64,000 bases of DNA from Rostrohypoxylon terebratum (lineage: Eukaryota; Ascomycota; Sordariomycetes; Xylariales; Hypoxylaceae): positions 1 to 64,000 of the forward strand of contig MU385919.1 of NCBI GenBank assembly GCA_022497145.1. The letters run 5' to 3'. Of this stretch, positions 1 to 10,486 are shown in pieces. The notes under the pieces are model-generated. The model was not told the DNA's origin, did not search any database, and worked only from the letters and a program-made list of their open reading frames with translations. How positions within the stretch are numbered: the first letter of the stretch is position 1; every line of letters starts with the position of its first letter. The translations under genes and the position numbers were made by a program.

Positions 1-72
1 TTCCGATAGACTTAGCCAATCCGACATTAGAAGCCCCGCAGACGTTAGAAAAACGGCTGAGCGGTAATGCGG

Positions 73-2311
73 CTACCGCTCCTCATCTTCTTCGTCGAGG
101 CCGAATTCCAGTGGGTCTTTCGTGGAACTTTGGACGGCCTCGGGGGGTTCTATCTCTGCTTCTACCCGGTGCTTGTGCACGTCTTTCTCGTGTTCATGAT
201 CTACCGCCTGTGGTTTTGTTCTGTCCTCCGCAACCACACGAGATGTTGGGGCTTCCAGCGCACCGCCATCATCTAGAGGAACATCGTCCGTGCGACCCGG
301 CTCGGCGCTACTGCTAGCCTGCATCTGCCTCGATGGCAAGCCTTCGCTATGCCATACAGCATCGTCTTCGGACGGAGCACCGGCAATCAGCCCTTCCGGA
401 GCCGTGTGAAACAGTTTGCCCACCCTCCTATTCGCTATCTCTTCCGCACTTGGCCGTGCCTCCCCCTTGCCCTTGTGCAGTCCGGGCGGAATCTGGATCG
501 ATCTCGCAACCTCCTGACGCTGTCGTGACCTGCCTCGGTCCATCGCGCCGACCTTTCCCTCCTGCGGGATCTGCCGTTGCTGATGCTCGCGTATAGCGGC
601 AAGGCTGTTTTCTATGAAGCGCGCCCGTTTAAGATTTTGTGGCGGTCGAGGTAGGCTGAGGGAAGCCGAGCTACTCTCGCTTTGTAAATCATCCGATGTA
701 CGCTTTCCTAATATTACGCTGGGATGTTCCGGGGTGGTATGCTGCCGTTTGAGGTCTCGGAGTAGCGGAGAGGGTCGAAGAGCCACGAGGGCGCCGCTCT
801 TTTGAAAATCATCGAATGTTCGTTTTCCTAACTTGCTCACGGGATTTGTGGTTGGAAGGAGTCCGCGATGACCGGTCGGAACCTGAACGGATCGTCCGGC
901 TTCACGCCCAAGCCTACCCGACGGTGCGGACGGTGTCGTAGGCGTAGGATTTACGAGAACAGGACTCTGCGCCCTTGGCATGCCTGCCGCCTCCGGCCTC
1001 AAGCGTAGTTCCACCCGAGGCCTTTCCTCTGCGGGTCCTTCGAGATGCCGTTCCTGCCTTTGTTGCGCCATGACCACACGAGGCTCGAACACCTCGCGCC
1101 TCAAGCTAGCGTCGAGTCGAGAAGTACTCATCGGTTCGTTAGGACGAGCAAGTCTCTTCGTAATGCGCCTTTTCGGATCTTGGTATGCTTGTTTTGGTCT
1201 CGGAGGGGAACGTAGATTCAATCGGCTGGGAGATAGGGTGGCTGCCACGTCGTCCATTTGACCAGTTGGTAGCAGAGATGGGGCATCCCTCATGGTGGCG
1301 TCTAGGATGTTCGGAGGCGGATGCCCTTGTCCCTCCTCGATGGAATGCCCAGATGCGAGCCTGCGGAGGATTTCGTCATCTTCATCAAGCTGTATATCGA
1401 AATTCCCGAAAAACGAACGGATCAGGTCGTTTTGGACGAACAGGGCCGAGGGGATAGTGGATGCTTCGTGCGTCTGGTACAGCGTTGGCAGAAATGCATT
1501 TCTCTGTAGCTCTTGAAATACCGAGGTAGTTGGTTTTCCACTACGCCAGTCTGGCAGTGTTCTGGCAGTGGTAGCTCCTGTTGGGGGACCAACACCGCAT
1601 CACTATACCCTGTAGCATCATCAGCGATCCGGCCTCCTTTTGGATTATGAAACCCAAGGGTATTTGCCGTCTGAAGGAAATGTGCCAAGCACCTTTCGTC
1701 CAGAAATGCGGCCATCTTCTCACCCTGCCTGTCCTGCAGAGGCGACTCCGTGCTCAGGCGAGGGAAGTGGCGAAATGCAGCCAGAAAAAGCTGCACACAC
1801 GCCAGCTCCGCGGTGAGGGGATTTGCCAGCATGGCATACTGACCCTCCCCCGTTTGGACGACGGGCCTCTCCGGAAGCGCCCAGCATTCGCGCAGGTTTT
1901 GGAACAGATATGATGTTGGGGCTTTGATGGCTTGCATTTGCCCTGTCGAAACAGTTGCACCAGCTCCCTCACTCGCCGCACCGTAATACGCAAAAGCTGC
2001 TCTTTCTGAAAGGAAGGCTGCAGGTACTTGTCGCCAAAGCCCGGAGGTGCGGTAAAGCTAAGCATGGAGAGAGGTATTCGAACGATGCCTACGCAACGGC
2101 TATCCATATTGTGCAATCGGCGGTGTTCGCTACCATCCATAATAAGCGCAAGCCGTGGTGAACAAAACAAATACACGATATTGTTCCAAGCTAACGCTGC
2201 CTCTATCTTATCTTGGTAAATGATTTTCTGTTTTGTAGTTTCATGGCGTCTTGGCGGTAAAACGCGCGCCCTTCTAAGCGCGAGCACCCCCGACGCCTTG
2301 GGCACTTCCAA
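73..2311 (-). pseudogene. Frame-broken DUF3723-like gene
   Basis: Three consecutive minus-strand reading frames carry one protein in pieces. The first (2311 to about 1950) ends in a stretch with RELVQLFRQGKCKP, like the start of DUF3723 proteins. The second (1937 to about 1570) has ACVQLFLAAFRHFPRLS and HFLQTANTLGFHNPK, which resemble the later DUF3723 core. The third (about 1565 to 73) starts near TLPDWRSGKPTTSVFQEL and continues into a 406-residue low-complexity tail. The middle of the usual core seems missing between pieces one and two, and the frame shifts again near 1560 inside a short direct repeat (ctggcagtg). The tail holds an internal duplication, LGKRTFDDFQ and LGKRTSDDLQ, each ending in LKR about 20 residues later. 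Family assignment is from memory of DUF3723 sequences, so it is moderate. The breaks look like decay rather than introns because no good splice pairs join them. Confidence 0.5.
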
Positions 2312-2840
2312 CCCCTAGATAGCGACCCCGCCATGCTCCGATACACCACCCCACCGTTACCCGCCTCACGACCTATCCGCTCTATATAATTTGAAAAATA
2401 GGAAGTAACGCCTCTAAAGATGATTAGAATCAACAACTGCGTTCGATTTTGATGGGGTAGGAGTCACGTGGAACAGCCCATTCTGTGGGTCGCATGTGGT
2501 ATAGGGGATGCCATTTTCAGATCCCAAAACCTCCAGTCTTGAAGGCGTCTATGTCGTGTAGGCATCATTTATATGCAGTATGATGTATATCTCCTTGGCA
2601 CAATCACTTCTCGATGAAGATCGGGGTAAGCTGCCTTTTATAAGTACCTACATGTACCTACAAAATGAAGTACACGTAGCCCTGGAGGTATCTGCGGTGG
2701 TGTGCGGATGCTACACAGGATACCTTAGTGCAGCAAATGCAGCAATTGAGTACTGCTATATAGAGAGTAGAACCTGCGTATGGTAAGTATCTGGCGATTG
2801 TGTTTCTAGTAATGTATTATTCCTTCAACCAAGTTCAATC
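2312..2840. other. Intergenic, no gene seen
   Basis: About 530 bases between the broken DUF3723-like gene and the P450 start. They hold short AT-rich stretches and no convincing coding signal. This presumably includes the P450 promoter. Confidence 0.5.
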
Positions 2841-4958
2841 ATGATAAACAACTACACAGACTTGGCCCTGTGGGCCTTATTAAAGGTTGAGACCACTGAA
2901 GGCTATGCCATTCTTGCTACCGCTGGTATCGTGTGTCACAGAGCCTACTTCATCCACGGCGAACACCATCTAAAGGCCCCATTTTATTTGAAATTATGGA
3001 CATTTATCTCACTCTTTTTATTGTTTGTGATTACTAAGGCGGATTCGATCTCTGATCACAAAAACTTTTCGAACTTTCTTAACCCTATCGTGAAAATAGC
3101 CATTCTCAACTTCTCTTTTCTCGGACCCCTTTTCTTGAGTATCGCTACATACCGAATTTTTGAACATCCTTTGCGCGAATTCGATGGGCCACGCCTCGCA
3201 CGTCTAACAAAGCTATGGCACTTCAAGCATATGTTCAACACATCAAATCATTTATTTCTCGATAAGCTGTACCGCCAGTATGGCGAGTTTGTGCGTACTG
3301 GTATGTCTGAGCCGTTATCAATCACAACCCCAAAGAGTAGTTGATATACTTCTCTTTACGCCAGTTTTTTGTATAGTGCTATCGGAGCTGTTTACTCTAG
3401 ATCAAGAGTAACTGGGTTAGGTTAGGTAATCTTCTTGCAATTACTAACATATTACAGGGCCACAAGAACTCACGATAGTTCATCCTGACGTTTGGCAAGC
3501 AATCGGCAGTCCGGGAACGTCGTGTATCAAGAGTGCATGGTACGATATGATATTTCCGTATGTAGCTATGAATAGTATCCGCACCAAGGATGGATACGCT
3601 CCCCGCCGCAAGCGATGGGATGAGGCTTTCGGCATGGATAAGATTTGTAAGCCCGTTCTATCTACATAATTGCCTAGTAGGTACCCGCTGAGCACATAAG
3701 CTCATTATAATACAGCCTCACCAAACAAACAACTTCGCATCACACATTTCTCCAAGCTTCTTCTCAAGCAATTACGTATGCATAGCAACCAACCCATTAA
3801 TGCGACACTGTGGTTTCATAATTTCTTCTTCGGCGTCATGGGTGATTTAGCTTTCGGAGACGACTTTTCTCATCTTGATCAACTTAATGAACAACACTAT
3901 ACATCAACGTTGCTCACACAAGGGATGTCTATGCTGCGATTCTTTACTCCGGCCCCATGGATAGGCCAACTCTGCCTTTCCGTTGCCCCCTATCTTCCAC
4001 TAGTATCAAAAAAGTGGAATCGGATGTTGGCATGGGCAGTGGAAATTTGCAATGAGAAACTCAAGAGCCCAGCTGAACATGATGATGAGAAACGGAGCCA
4101 CACGGATTCCTTTACTCGTTTCGTTATTTCCGCTCGCCGCGATAACGACAAATCCTCACTTGACAATCTTGCACTTTACGGCGATGCTCTCCTTATGATG
4201 GTAGCTGGGAGTCACACAACTGCTGCAACTTTAACTATGTTATTGTACGAACTTGCTCGTCATCAAGATATCCAGGACGCACTGAGAGACGAGATTACCA
4301 ATTCAGGGATTTCTAACAAAAAGCAAGGAGATGACCAGACTTACGAAAACTTGAACGAAACAACTTTGGGGAAGTTGCCCTTCCTCAATGCCTGTATTAA
4401 CGAATCTCTCAGATTGTACCCTCCAGTACCTACAGGTGGAATAAGACAGACTGTAGAGAAAGGAATTGTGGTCAATGGCCGATGGATTCCGCCTCATACA
4501 ATTATTGTTGCACCGCGATGGTCAATAGGGAGATGTAAGTCGATGTCTCCCAATTTAGCATATGCTACAAAAACCTGTCACCTGTACCAATATGTCAAAA
4601 ACTGACCAGTATCATTAGCGGAATCTGCATTTGATAGAGCGACGGACTTTATCCCTGAAAGATGGACAACTAGACCGAGTATGATCAAAGATGCTCGAGC
4701 ACCCAACAGCTTTGGAACTGGTCAGCTTTTCATCACAAGTGCCCCTGAACGTTTACTTACTGCATACTAGGACGTCACACCTGTCCGGGAAAACATTTCG
4801 GACTGATGGAGCTTCGCACAGTCATAGCGATGATTCTGCTAGAGTTTAGTTTCGACATTCCTCACCCTGACACAAATCATGATGTGATCGACGGTATGCA
4901 GGACGGTTTTACGATGAGTCTTGGCGGGTTGGAGCTGGTCTTCACTCCTATTATGTGA
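2841..4958 (+). CDS. Cytochrome P450 monooxygenase, five exons
   Basis: Heme-thiolate monooxygenase of 585 residues, built from exons 2841-3300, 3458-3646, 3716-4534, 4619-4720 and 4771-4958. All introns are GT...AG and every phase matches; intron 1 has a clear TTACTAAC branch site. The N-terminus has several hydrophobic segments (to about residue 105), longer than a simple membrane anchor. Diagnostic parts are the I-helix AGSHTT (about residue 380), ESLR of the K-helix (about 446), FIPERW (about 500) and the heme loop FGTGRHTCPGKHFG with Cys528. That loop is interrupted by intron 4, so the signature appears only after splicing. The I-helix has His where Asp or Glu normally precedes the Thr. 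The gene is convergent with a UbiA-type membrane enzyme 390 bp away, so it probably oxidises a prenyl or terpenoid product. Substrate unknown. Confidence 0.93.
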
Positions 4959-5348
4959 TTTTATAGCATCATATTCCGGGCAATACATTGTGCAACGCAA
5001 TATAATTCCATTCATGTTACTAGCAATTGATTATCTTCAAATTATAACAGAAATTGAAGAATACACGGAACGGATGAGTACAGCAAAGTTGGAAATTTAT
5101 GATGATTGATTTTACATGCATGACGTGTCTCGCTCCCTACTCAATTCCCCACTCAGCTTCCAGGAACGGAATTTATAACTAGAGTGTGAACATGAATAGA
5201 ATTTGTTATTATAATGTCGAAGGGGTTTTTGCTGAGGTAGGTAAGTATTCTTTAATTGCGTTACTTAAAGTCTTAGGTACCTAACTACCTAAATATGATC
5301 TAAGATAGTAACCGTCACAGTGTTGAAATTTCAGGCACCCATATTGCC
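4959..5348. other. 3'-3' intergenic of P450 and UbiA genes
   Basis: About 390 AT-rich bases between two convergent stop codons, with short TAGGTACCTAA-like elements near 5270-5290. No gene seen. Confidence 0.5.
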
Positions 5349-6436
5349 TCATCCCGCCATCAGCGGTAGACAGTACAAGCTAATCATCCACACGTTCCAT
5401 AGCTTGAACGTCAGTCGGTCTTCTCTTACCGCCCTCAGACGCAGACTTCTATATGCGATGATGAAGGCTAAGGGGCCGCACACGGAGTATCCAGTCCAGT
5501 TGCATTGCCAAAAATAGGGGCACAGCAATCCCCACATTGTCATGAATGCTGCGATGATATAGCGTGCAACACCATCACCCAGTTGCAACGGCAGGGAAGA
5601 CCGATTCCGCACAATATCCCCCTCCTGATCATGCATATCCTGTGTGTGTCCGGTACTATATATCACAAATAACAGCAAGAACAGCCATTTTTCAACTGTA
5701 AAATTATTATGACCGTACACCGCATGCGACCCTGGTGTAAGCCGCAAGGGTCGGTTTAAAGCAACTTCAAGCGCACCAGCATCGAAGGTAATGAAACCGA
5801 GGGCGTTGATGATGTTTCGTATTATCCCATTCATGTCACCGAACCCGTAGTCGTTATATAGATAACCTGTCATGGTTAACATTGATATATCGAGTAAAGA
5901 ATTAGTGTAGATACCTAGAATTGCCAGAAAGAAACTTGGGCGAGAACCCCCTATCCTTGAACTAACAACGAAGGATCCAATATAAGATAATATCATGGCA
6001 TACTTCGCTTGGGCTACGCTCAATCTTCCAGAAGGCATAGGCCTCCACGGCTTATTGATTGTATCCTCTGCGATCGATTTGGGTTGGCGTTGGTTGCCGA
6101 CGTTAAATGCAAGTTGATTTATCCAGGCCCAGAACAGAACAAGAGGGACTCGATGAAGGATTCATACGATGTGAGCTGGGCGGTTTCTAATGAGGCTAAC
6201 GAAGTCTTGGTACAGGACAGTGCAGTCATGATACCGAACAAAGAGTCAGGAAAGGTCGTAGTTTGAAGATCGCTCCATGTAAATAGCCATATGGAATACA
6301 TTAGATGCCCTGTAGTCCTCAGTAAGCGTATGAAAACTTGATAAAAAGGAGCCATCTCTCCCCAAAGAGTAGTTATTGTGACCGTCATGTTTTGAGTTGG
6401 AATAAGGTGTTGAGATGTGTTTAAGGCTATAACCAC
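5349..6436 (-). CDS. UbiA-family membrane prenyltransferase or terpene cyclase, two exons
   Basis: Integral membrane protein of about 340 residues. Exon 1 is 6436-6214 and exon 2 is 6148-5349, with a 65-bp intron whose acceptor (GAG) is weak but gives the only sensible frame. The first exon carries WLFTWSDLQTTTFP, typical of fungal UbiA homologues. Exon 2 opens with LVLFWAWINQLAFN, then the first active-site region, NQRQPKSIAED followed by NKPWRPMPSGR. The second aspartate motif is GHTQDMHDQEGD, followed by SLPLQLGD. UbiA enzymes bind Mg-diphosphate through these two motifs and transfer or cyclise isoprenoid diphosphates inside the membrane. The first motif keeps the Asn and one acidic pair but not the classic NxxxDxxxD spacing, a pattern seen in fungal UbiA-type cyclases. 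The adjacent convergent P450 suggests a shared pathway. Start is the first Met; a Met 16 residues in is possible. Confidence 0.8.
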
Positions 6437-8139
6437 AGCATAAAACTAAACTGCTTGGACTTTTATGCTACGGGAGATGGATGTTTAATTCCACAACCTA
6501 CGCAGCCCCTTTTCAGTCCTTTCTCCCACCTGCTTGCTCAAGTGTAATGTGTTTGACTCGCGATAAATTCCCCTAGGTACATACATTAAAGGCGTGGATT
6601 TAGTGAAGATGAATATTGGTAACTGGCGGCCATCTGGTTCTTCATGGACTCGCCATCATCCATGTACATTACTAGCACTGGCTAGTGGCGCTATTATAAG
6701 TCAGTGCTAGTACTACATTTCTGCCACAAATGAGGTTTTCCATATTCACCATCACAATTGATTCGTCCACTTACGCCAAGGGCACGGCAGAAAGACAGTT
6801 TCAAAAATTTTGTCCTACACACAAAGGTGTCACCACTTCTTAATCACCCGCCTATTTTATTAACCATGAATGTTGAGTCTATGTCAGAAAAGCGGTGGCC
6901 GAACGGCGGTCATTCTATAATTGTATTTCAGATGTCGGGATTTCGCTGTTATCTACCTAAGACTTGAGTCCTACCTACTAGCCTATATAGAGGGCGATTT
7001 TTGAGATGCTTCCAAGACATACATTGCATGTTGTTGTGGCCACTCTATGTGAGTCTATAGGATTGTAAAAGGATGTCACTTTTATACGAATTTTGCGGTT
7101 CCTTGACACATAGGGATTTTACGCAAGATACCTACCATTGCGACGAGGCCGCGTATACCTAGGTAGCGTATAAATAATGCAAAGGGGTTATCTACTTAAG
7201 TCTTAAGTACCTAGGACCTAAGGTTAGGTAGGTACCAGGTAGTTGTTCTTGCAACTTGCAAGCTATTAACCTAGCTAGATGCTGGATTGTCACACAACTA
7301 GCATACCCAATTGTGGAGGCGTTACTAGGTAGACGCTTAGGTTAGGCTGTTACGCATACCGGTGTGTTGTACATCCATGCCTAGATTTTTAGGTTACCTA
7401 AATAGATGCTCACTTCAAAGTCGAAGGGGAAGCTTTAAAACCACTGAGAGCCTAGTGTATATCAAAACGACCGCTACGCTTTGTATCACGTAGGACCTAG
7501 GTCCTCGGTACTCATTTTCAAAGCGGTCTATTTGCGCGGATTACTTGCAGCTGAAATCGGTTAGAGGTTGTGATACCTCATATTCCTACTAGGCAGATAC
7601 TAGATATTTACCTCTTAGTTTCGAAGGTACCTCTAGTAGAAACTGGGTACCTAGTAGATACTTATTAGGCACTTACGGGCTAAGTCTTAGGTGCTGTGAC
7701 GGCGTCAACCTGGTGTAACTACCTACACGTACGTCGTAGGTACTTCTTACGTACGTACCTAGTACCTAATACCTGGTTCAATCGCCTAATTCTCAACAAA
7801 CCCAAGTTATCAATCAATTTCTCGCCCCTCATAAGTTATACGTGTAATCCCACTCAAGATTTTATTTGAAGCTTCAATCCAGTTATGATTTAATAGTTGA
7901 AAAAAGTACTGTGTTTTGATTGGCGGAGATAAATCTTTTGGGATTGATCACAAAAACTTCCTTCCGCAGAAGGTTTACGTATTGTATAGCGATAGGTAAT
8001 TAGGCACCTCTATAGTGTTTCAAACTTGGTGTGGTGTGGTTATTTCGCCCAACGTCCTCTTAGAAAATTATTTTAAGTATGTACTAGCGTAGGTCCTAGG
8101 CCCTAGGGACTTCTGTATCCCATTTTAACACCGATCTGC
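6437..8139. repeat. Low-complexity intergenic rich in TAGGTACC/CCTAGG elements
   Basis: About 1.7 kb with no supportable gene. From about 7140 to 7780 and again near 8090-8110 it is dense in short palindromic words built from TAGGTACC, CCTAGGTC and CTTAGGTA (for example 7198-7245, 7485-7510, 7620-7770). Similar words recur in other intergenic parts of the window. They look like degenerate microsatellite-like fungal intergenic DNA rather than a mobile element with defined ends. Confidence 0.55.
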
Positions 8140-9174
8140 TCATGAGTTGCCCTTGTACTTGGGATCGTTTAGCAACCTCTTCATAGCACCGTTCATTGGC
8201 TTGTACGTGCTCTCCGCTTCGGCAAGCTCCGCATCGCGTGCAAGGGCCGGCTTAGGATCTGCGCCATGCTCCAGACAGATACGCGCCGCGTCAATTTTTG
8301 ACCTAGTAGCGGCAATCTTACACGCATCAGTAGCGTTGCCACCGGCTTCGAGTAATAGATTGAGAGCGTCTAAGTTATCTCTTTCTATAGCGACCAATAG
8401 CGCAGCAGACGCTTCAGCACCATGGCTGAGGAGCGATTTGACAGCTGGCAGGTTATCATGATAGACGGCCCACCGCAAAGGCGGCCCTTGCCAGCTGACA
8501 TCTGTAAAGTCGCTCAGCTTCACCAACCCGCCACAGGTGTCATCGCCGTTGACATCATAATTATACCGCTGCAGTAGGTGAGAAATACTGGCTTCAACCT
8601 GCGCGGAATCTTGGGGTTTGTGAAGGGTCGCATAATGCAGCGCTAGACATTGTTGAGGGTTTGCACCTCGGGAGACGAGATAGTCGAACATCTCCGTGTT
8701 TCCCTGCGCTGCAGCCTCATTAAGAACCCCAAGGGTGTCATCTCGCTCTCCCTTTTTAAGATCAGTGCGCAGCTCGCTCTGTGGAAAGTTGAGCTGCACC
8801 CCGTGATCAAGGAGCCAGTCTACAACCTCACGGCTGTCAAAAGCTTTGCTGTAGTATGGTCAGCAGACATCGATATTGCTAAGTGGCAGTGGAACAAACA
8901 TGAGTATGAGATGGCCCTTCGCCTTGATCGGCCAACCAGCCTGCTCCAATTGGTCGAAGACATCAATAGAACGGCATTTCGTGAGCGGTCCTATTTGGAA
9001 TACTATAGGACGTACACCTTGTTGAAGCAAGAAGGCGACAGCCTGCGGAAGGCTTTTTGAGATAGCATGGTATAAGAGAGGCACAGCAGACCGGGAAGTC
9101 AAGCGCTTGGTCTCGAAAGCGTCCGCGACCCTGCCGTAATCCCCAACATCGAGAGCCTTTTGCAAATCTTCCAT
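8140..9174 (-). CDS. Ankyrin-repeat protein, two exons
   Basis: Protein of 327 residues from exons 9174-8900 and 8848-8140, joined by a 51-bp GT...AG intron. Splicing gives the junction HLILIKAFDSREVVDWLLDHG, which restores an ankyrin-type helix pair. Ankyrin-like units are visible as LLYHAISKSLPQAVAFLLQQG, AAAQGNTEMFDYLVSRGANP, AVYHDNLPAVKSLLSHGAE, AIERDNLDALNLLLEAGG and AATRSKIDAARICLEHGADP, about six to seven in all. No signal peptide, membrane segment or catalytic domain is seen. Ankyrin arrays mediate protein binding, but nothing here points to a partner. Neighbours are unrelated, so the function is open. Confidence 0.85.
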
Positions 9175-10296
9175 CGTTCAATTTCTTATCAGCAGATATG
9201 TTCGACAGCGTGATCGGACGAGGATGCGCCGCACCCGTTGTCCCGGATGCAGCTCCTAATAAAGTGCCTGTCGCGTGCGTTGAACTTCTGAAGAATCCTT
9301 CGACCAATTATTAGAAATAGCTGTGGTAACACAAGCACCTTACTATGACGTCAAACGGCGTATAGTGCAGCTGTATTAGAATTTAGATCAACGGCTGAAC
9401 AGCAGCCATGTGGCGTCGTCGGGCGGTCGGGTCTTACCAAAGTTCGCTGTGCCGCAACTGCCCCTTGGATAATGCACCTGGATAAGATTCCTTGGCGGAC
9501 TTGGCAAAGGCTTGCCAAAGCTTGTTCTATTCTCGTGGTCCACCCGCGGGTTTTAGCGCTGTACAGCCTTACACCAAGACCGGGGTAGACAGGGGTCGTC
9601 GCAAGCGATGGAATACAGTCCTGGTCTTCCCTCAAATAGCATTAGAACGGCTGGTACATGTGGATTGATACTGATAAGAGGCTGGGAAGTATCTTACTAG
9701 AGTTTTGACCTGGAAAAATACAAATCACATATCAATCGAAAACACTACAAATGTTTCGCACTATCTGTACCTGAATGGTGGTCAGCTCTAGGCAAAAGTT
9801 TTTCTTCGATTTAGTGGAGCAAATGTTGGCCTGAGGCCATTCAGGCCCAATTTAATACTTGTTTTAACACATTTTAGAGGTTTTGAAAATTCTCTACCTA
9901 GGTAATTTTTCGATATCTTCTCCAGATCACATCTATTATTAGTAAGGATCCATGGTATATCGCGAAGATCACCAATCAACTGAAAATCGTTATATCGCTG
10001 CCTTGAGATAGTCAGTGCTGACATAACTAAATTCAAACAACTATTTTCTCATACACGCGATCATCGCACGTAGGAACTGCCTCTTCCTGCTACATGGAAA
10101 ATGATCCGTTTCTGCACGACATCAAGGAATCAATTGGCCGTTGTGGGAGGCTGAAGTGGAGTAGTGTAATTAGCTTTACTGTAATTAGCCTTACTATCAT
10201 GTTCACGGCGTATAGAGATCTACTCTACTAACAACTATATACCTTACATAATGGCGAAGACTTCATACTATCGCTGGGCTGAACGGGATAGAATGT

Positions 10297-10306
10297 TATA
10301 TATAAA
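10297..10306 (+). promoter_or_regulatory. TATA-like box
   Basis: TATATATAAA about 190 bases before the ATG at 10487. It is the clearest TATA box seen ahead of a protein gene in this window, and is common in strongly or conditionally expressed fungal genes. Confidence 0.5.
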
Positions 10307-10364
10307 GGGGTCATGACTTCTGCTCAGTCTGTATCTTCAAGTTGTTCTCCATCAAGCTTTTCAG

Positions 10365-10391
10365 CTCAAGACTCAAGACTCAAGACTCAAG
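10365..10391 (+). repeat. Tandem CTCAAGA heptamer in 5' leader
   Basis: Nearly four perfect head-to-tail copies of CTCAAGA lie between the TATA-like box and the start codon at 10487, probably inside the 5' untranslated region. Confidence 0.8.
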
Positions 10392-10486
10392 TATAGGTAT
10401 TAGCCTCTACTTCATATAAACATACTTGTCTACATCATACCGTTTATCATCAGAGAAACACGAAACCACCGAGTGAATTATTCACC

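Larger units (their letters stand above)
9175..10486. other. Intergenic, promoter of secreted-protein gene at right end
   Basis: About 1.3 kb with only short, unconvincing reading frames. The last 200 bases carry the TATA-like box and tandem ACTCAAG leader listed separately. Confidence 0.5.
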
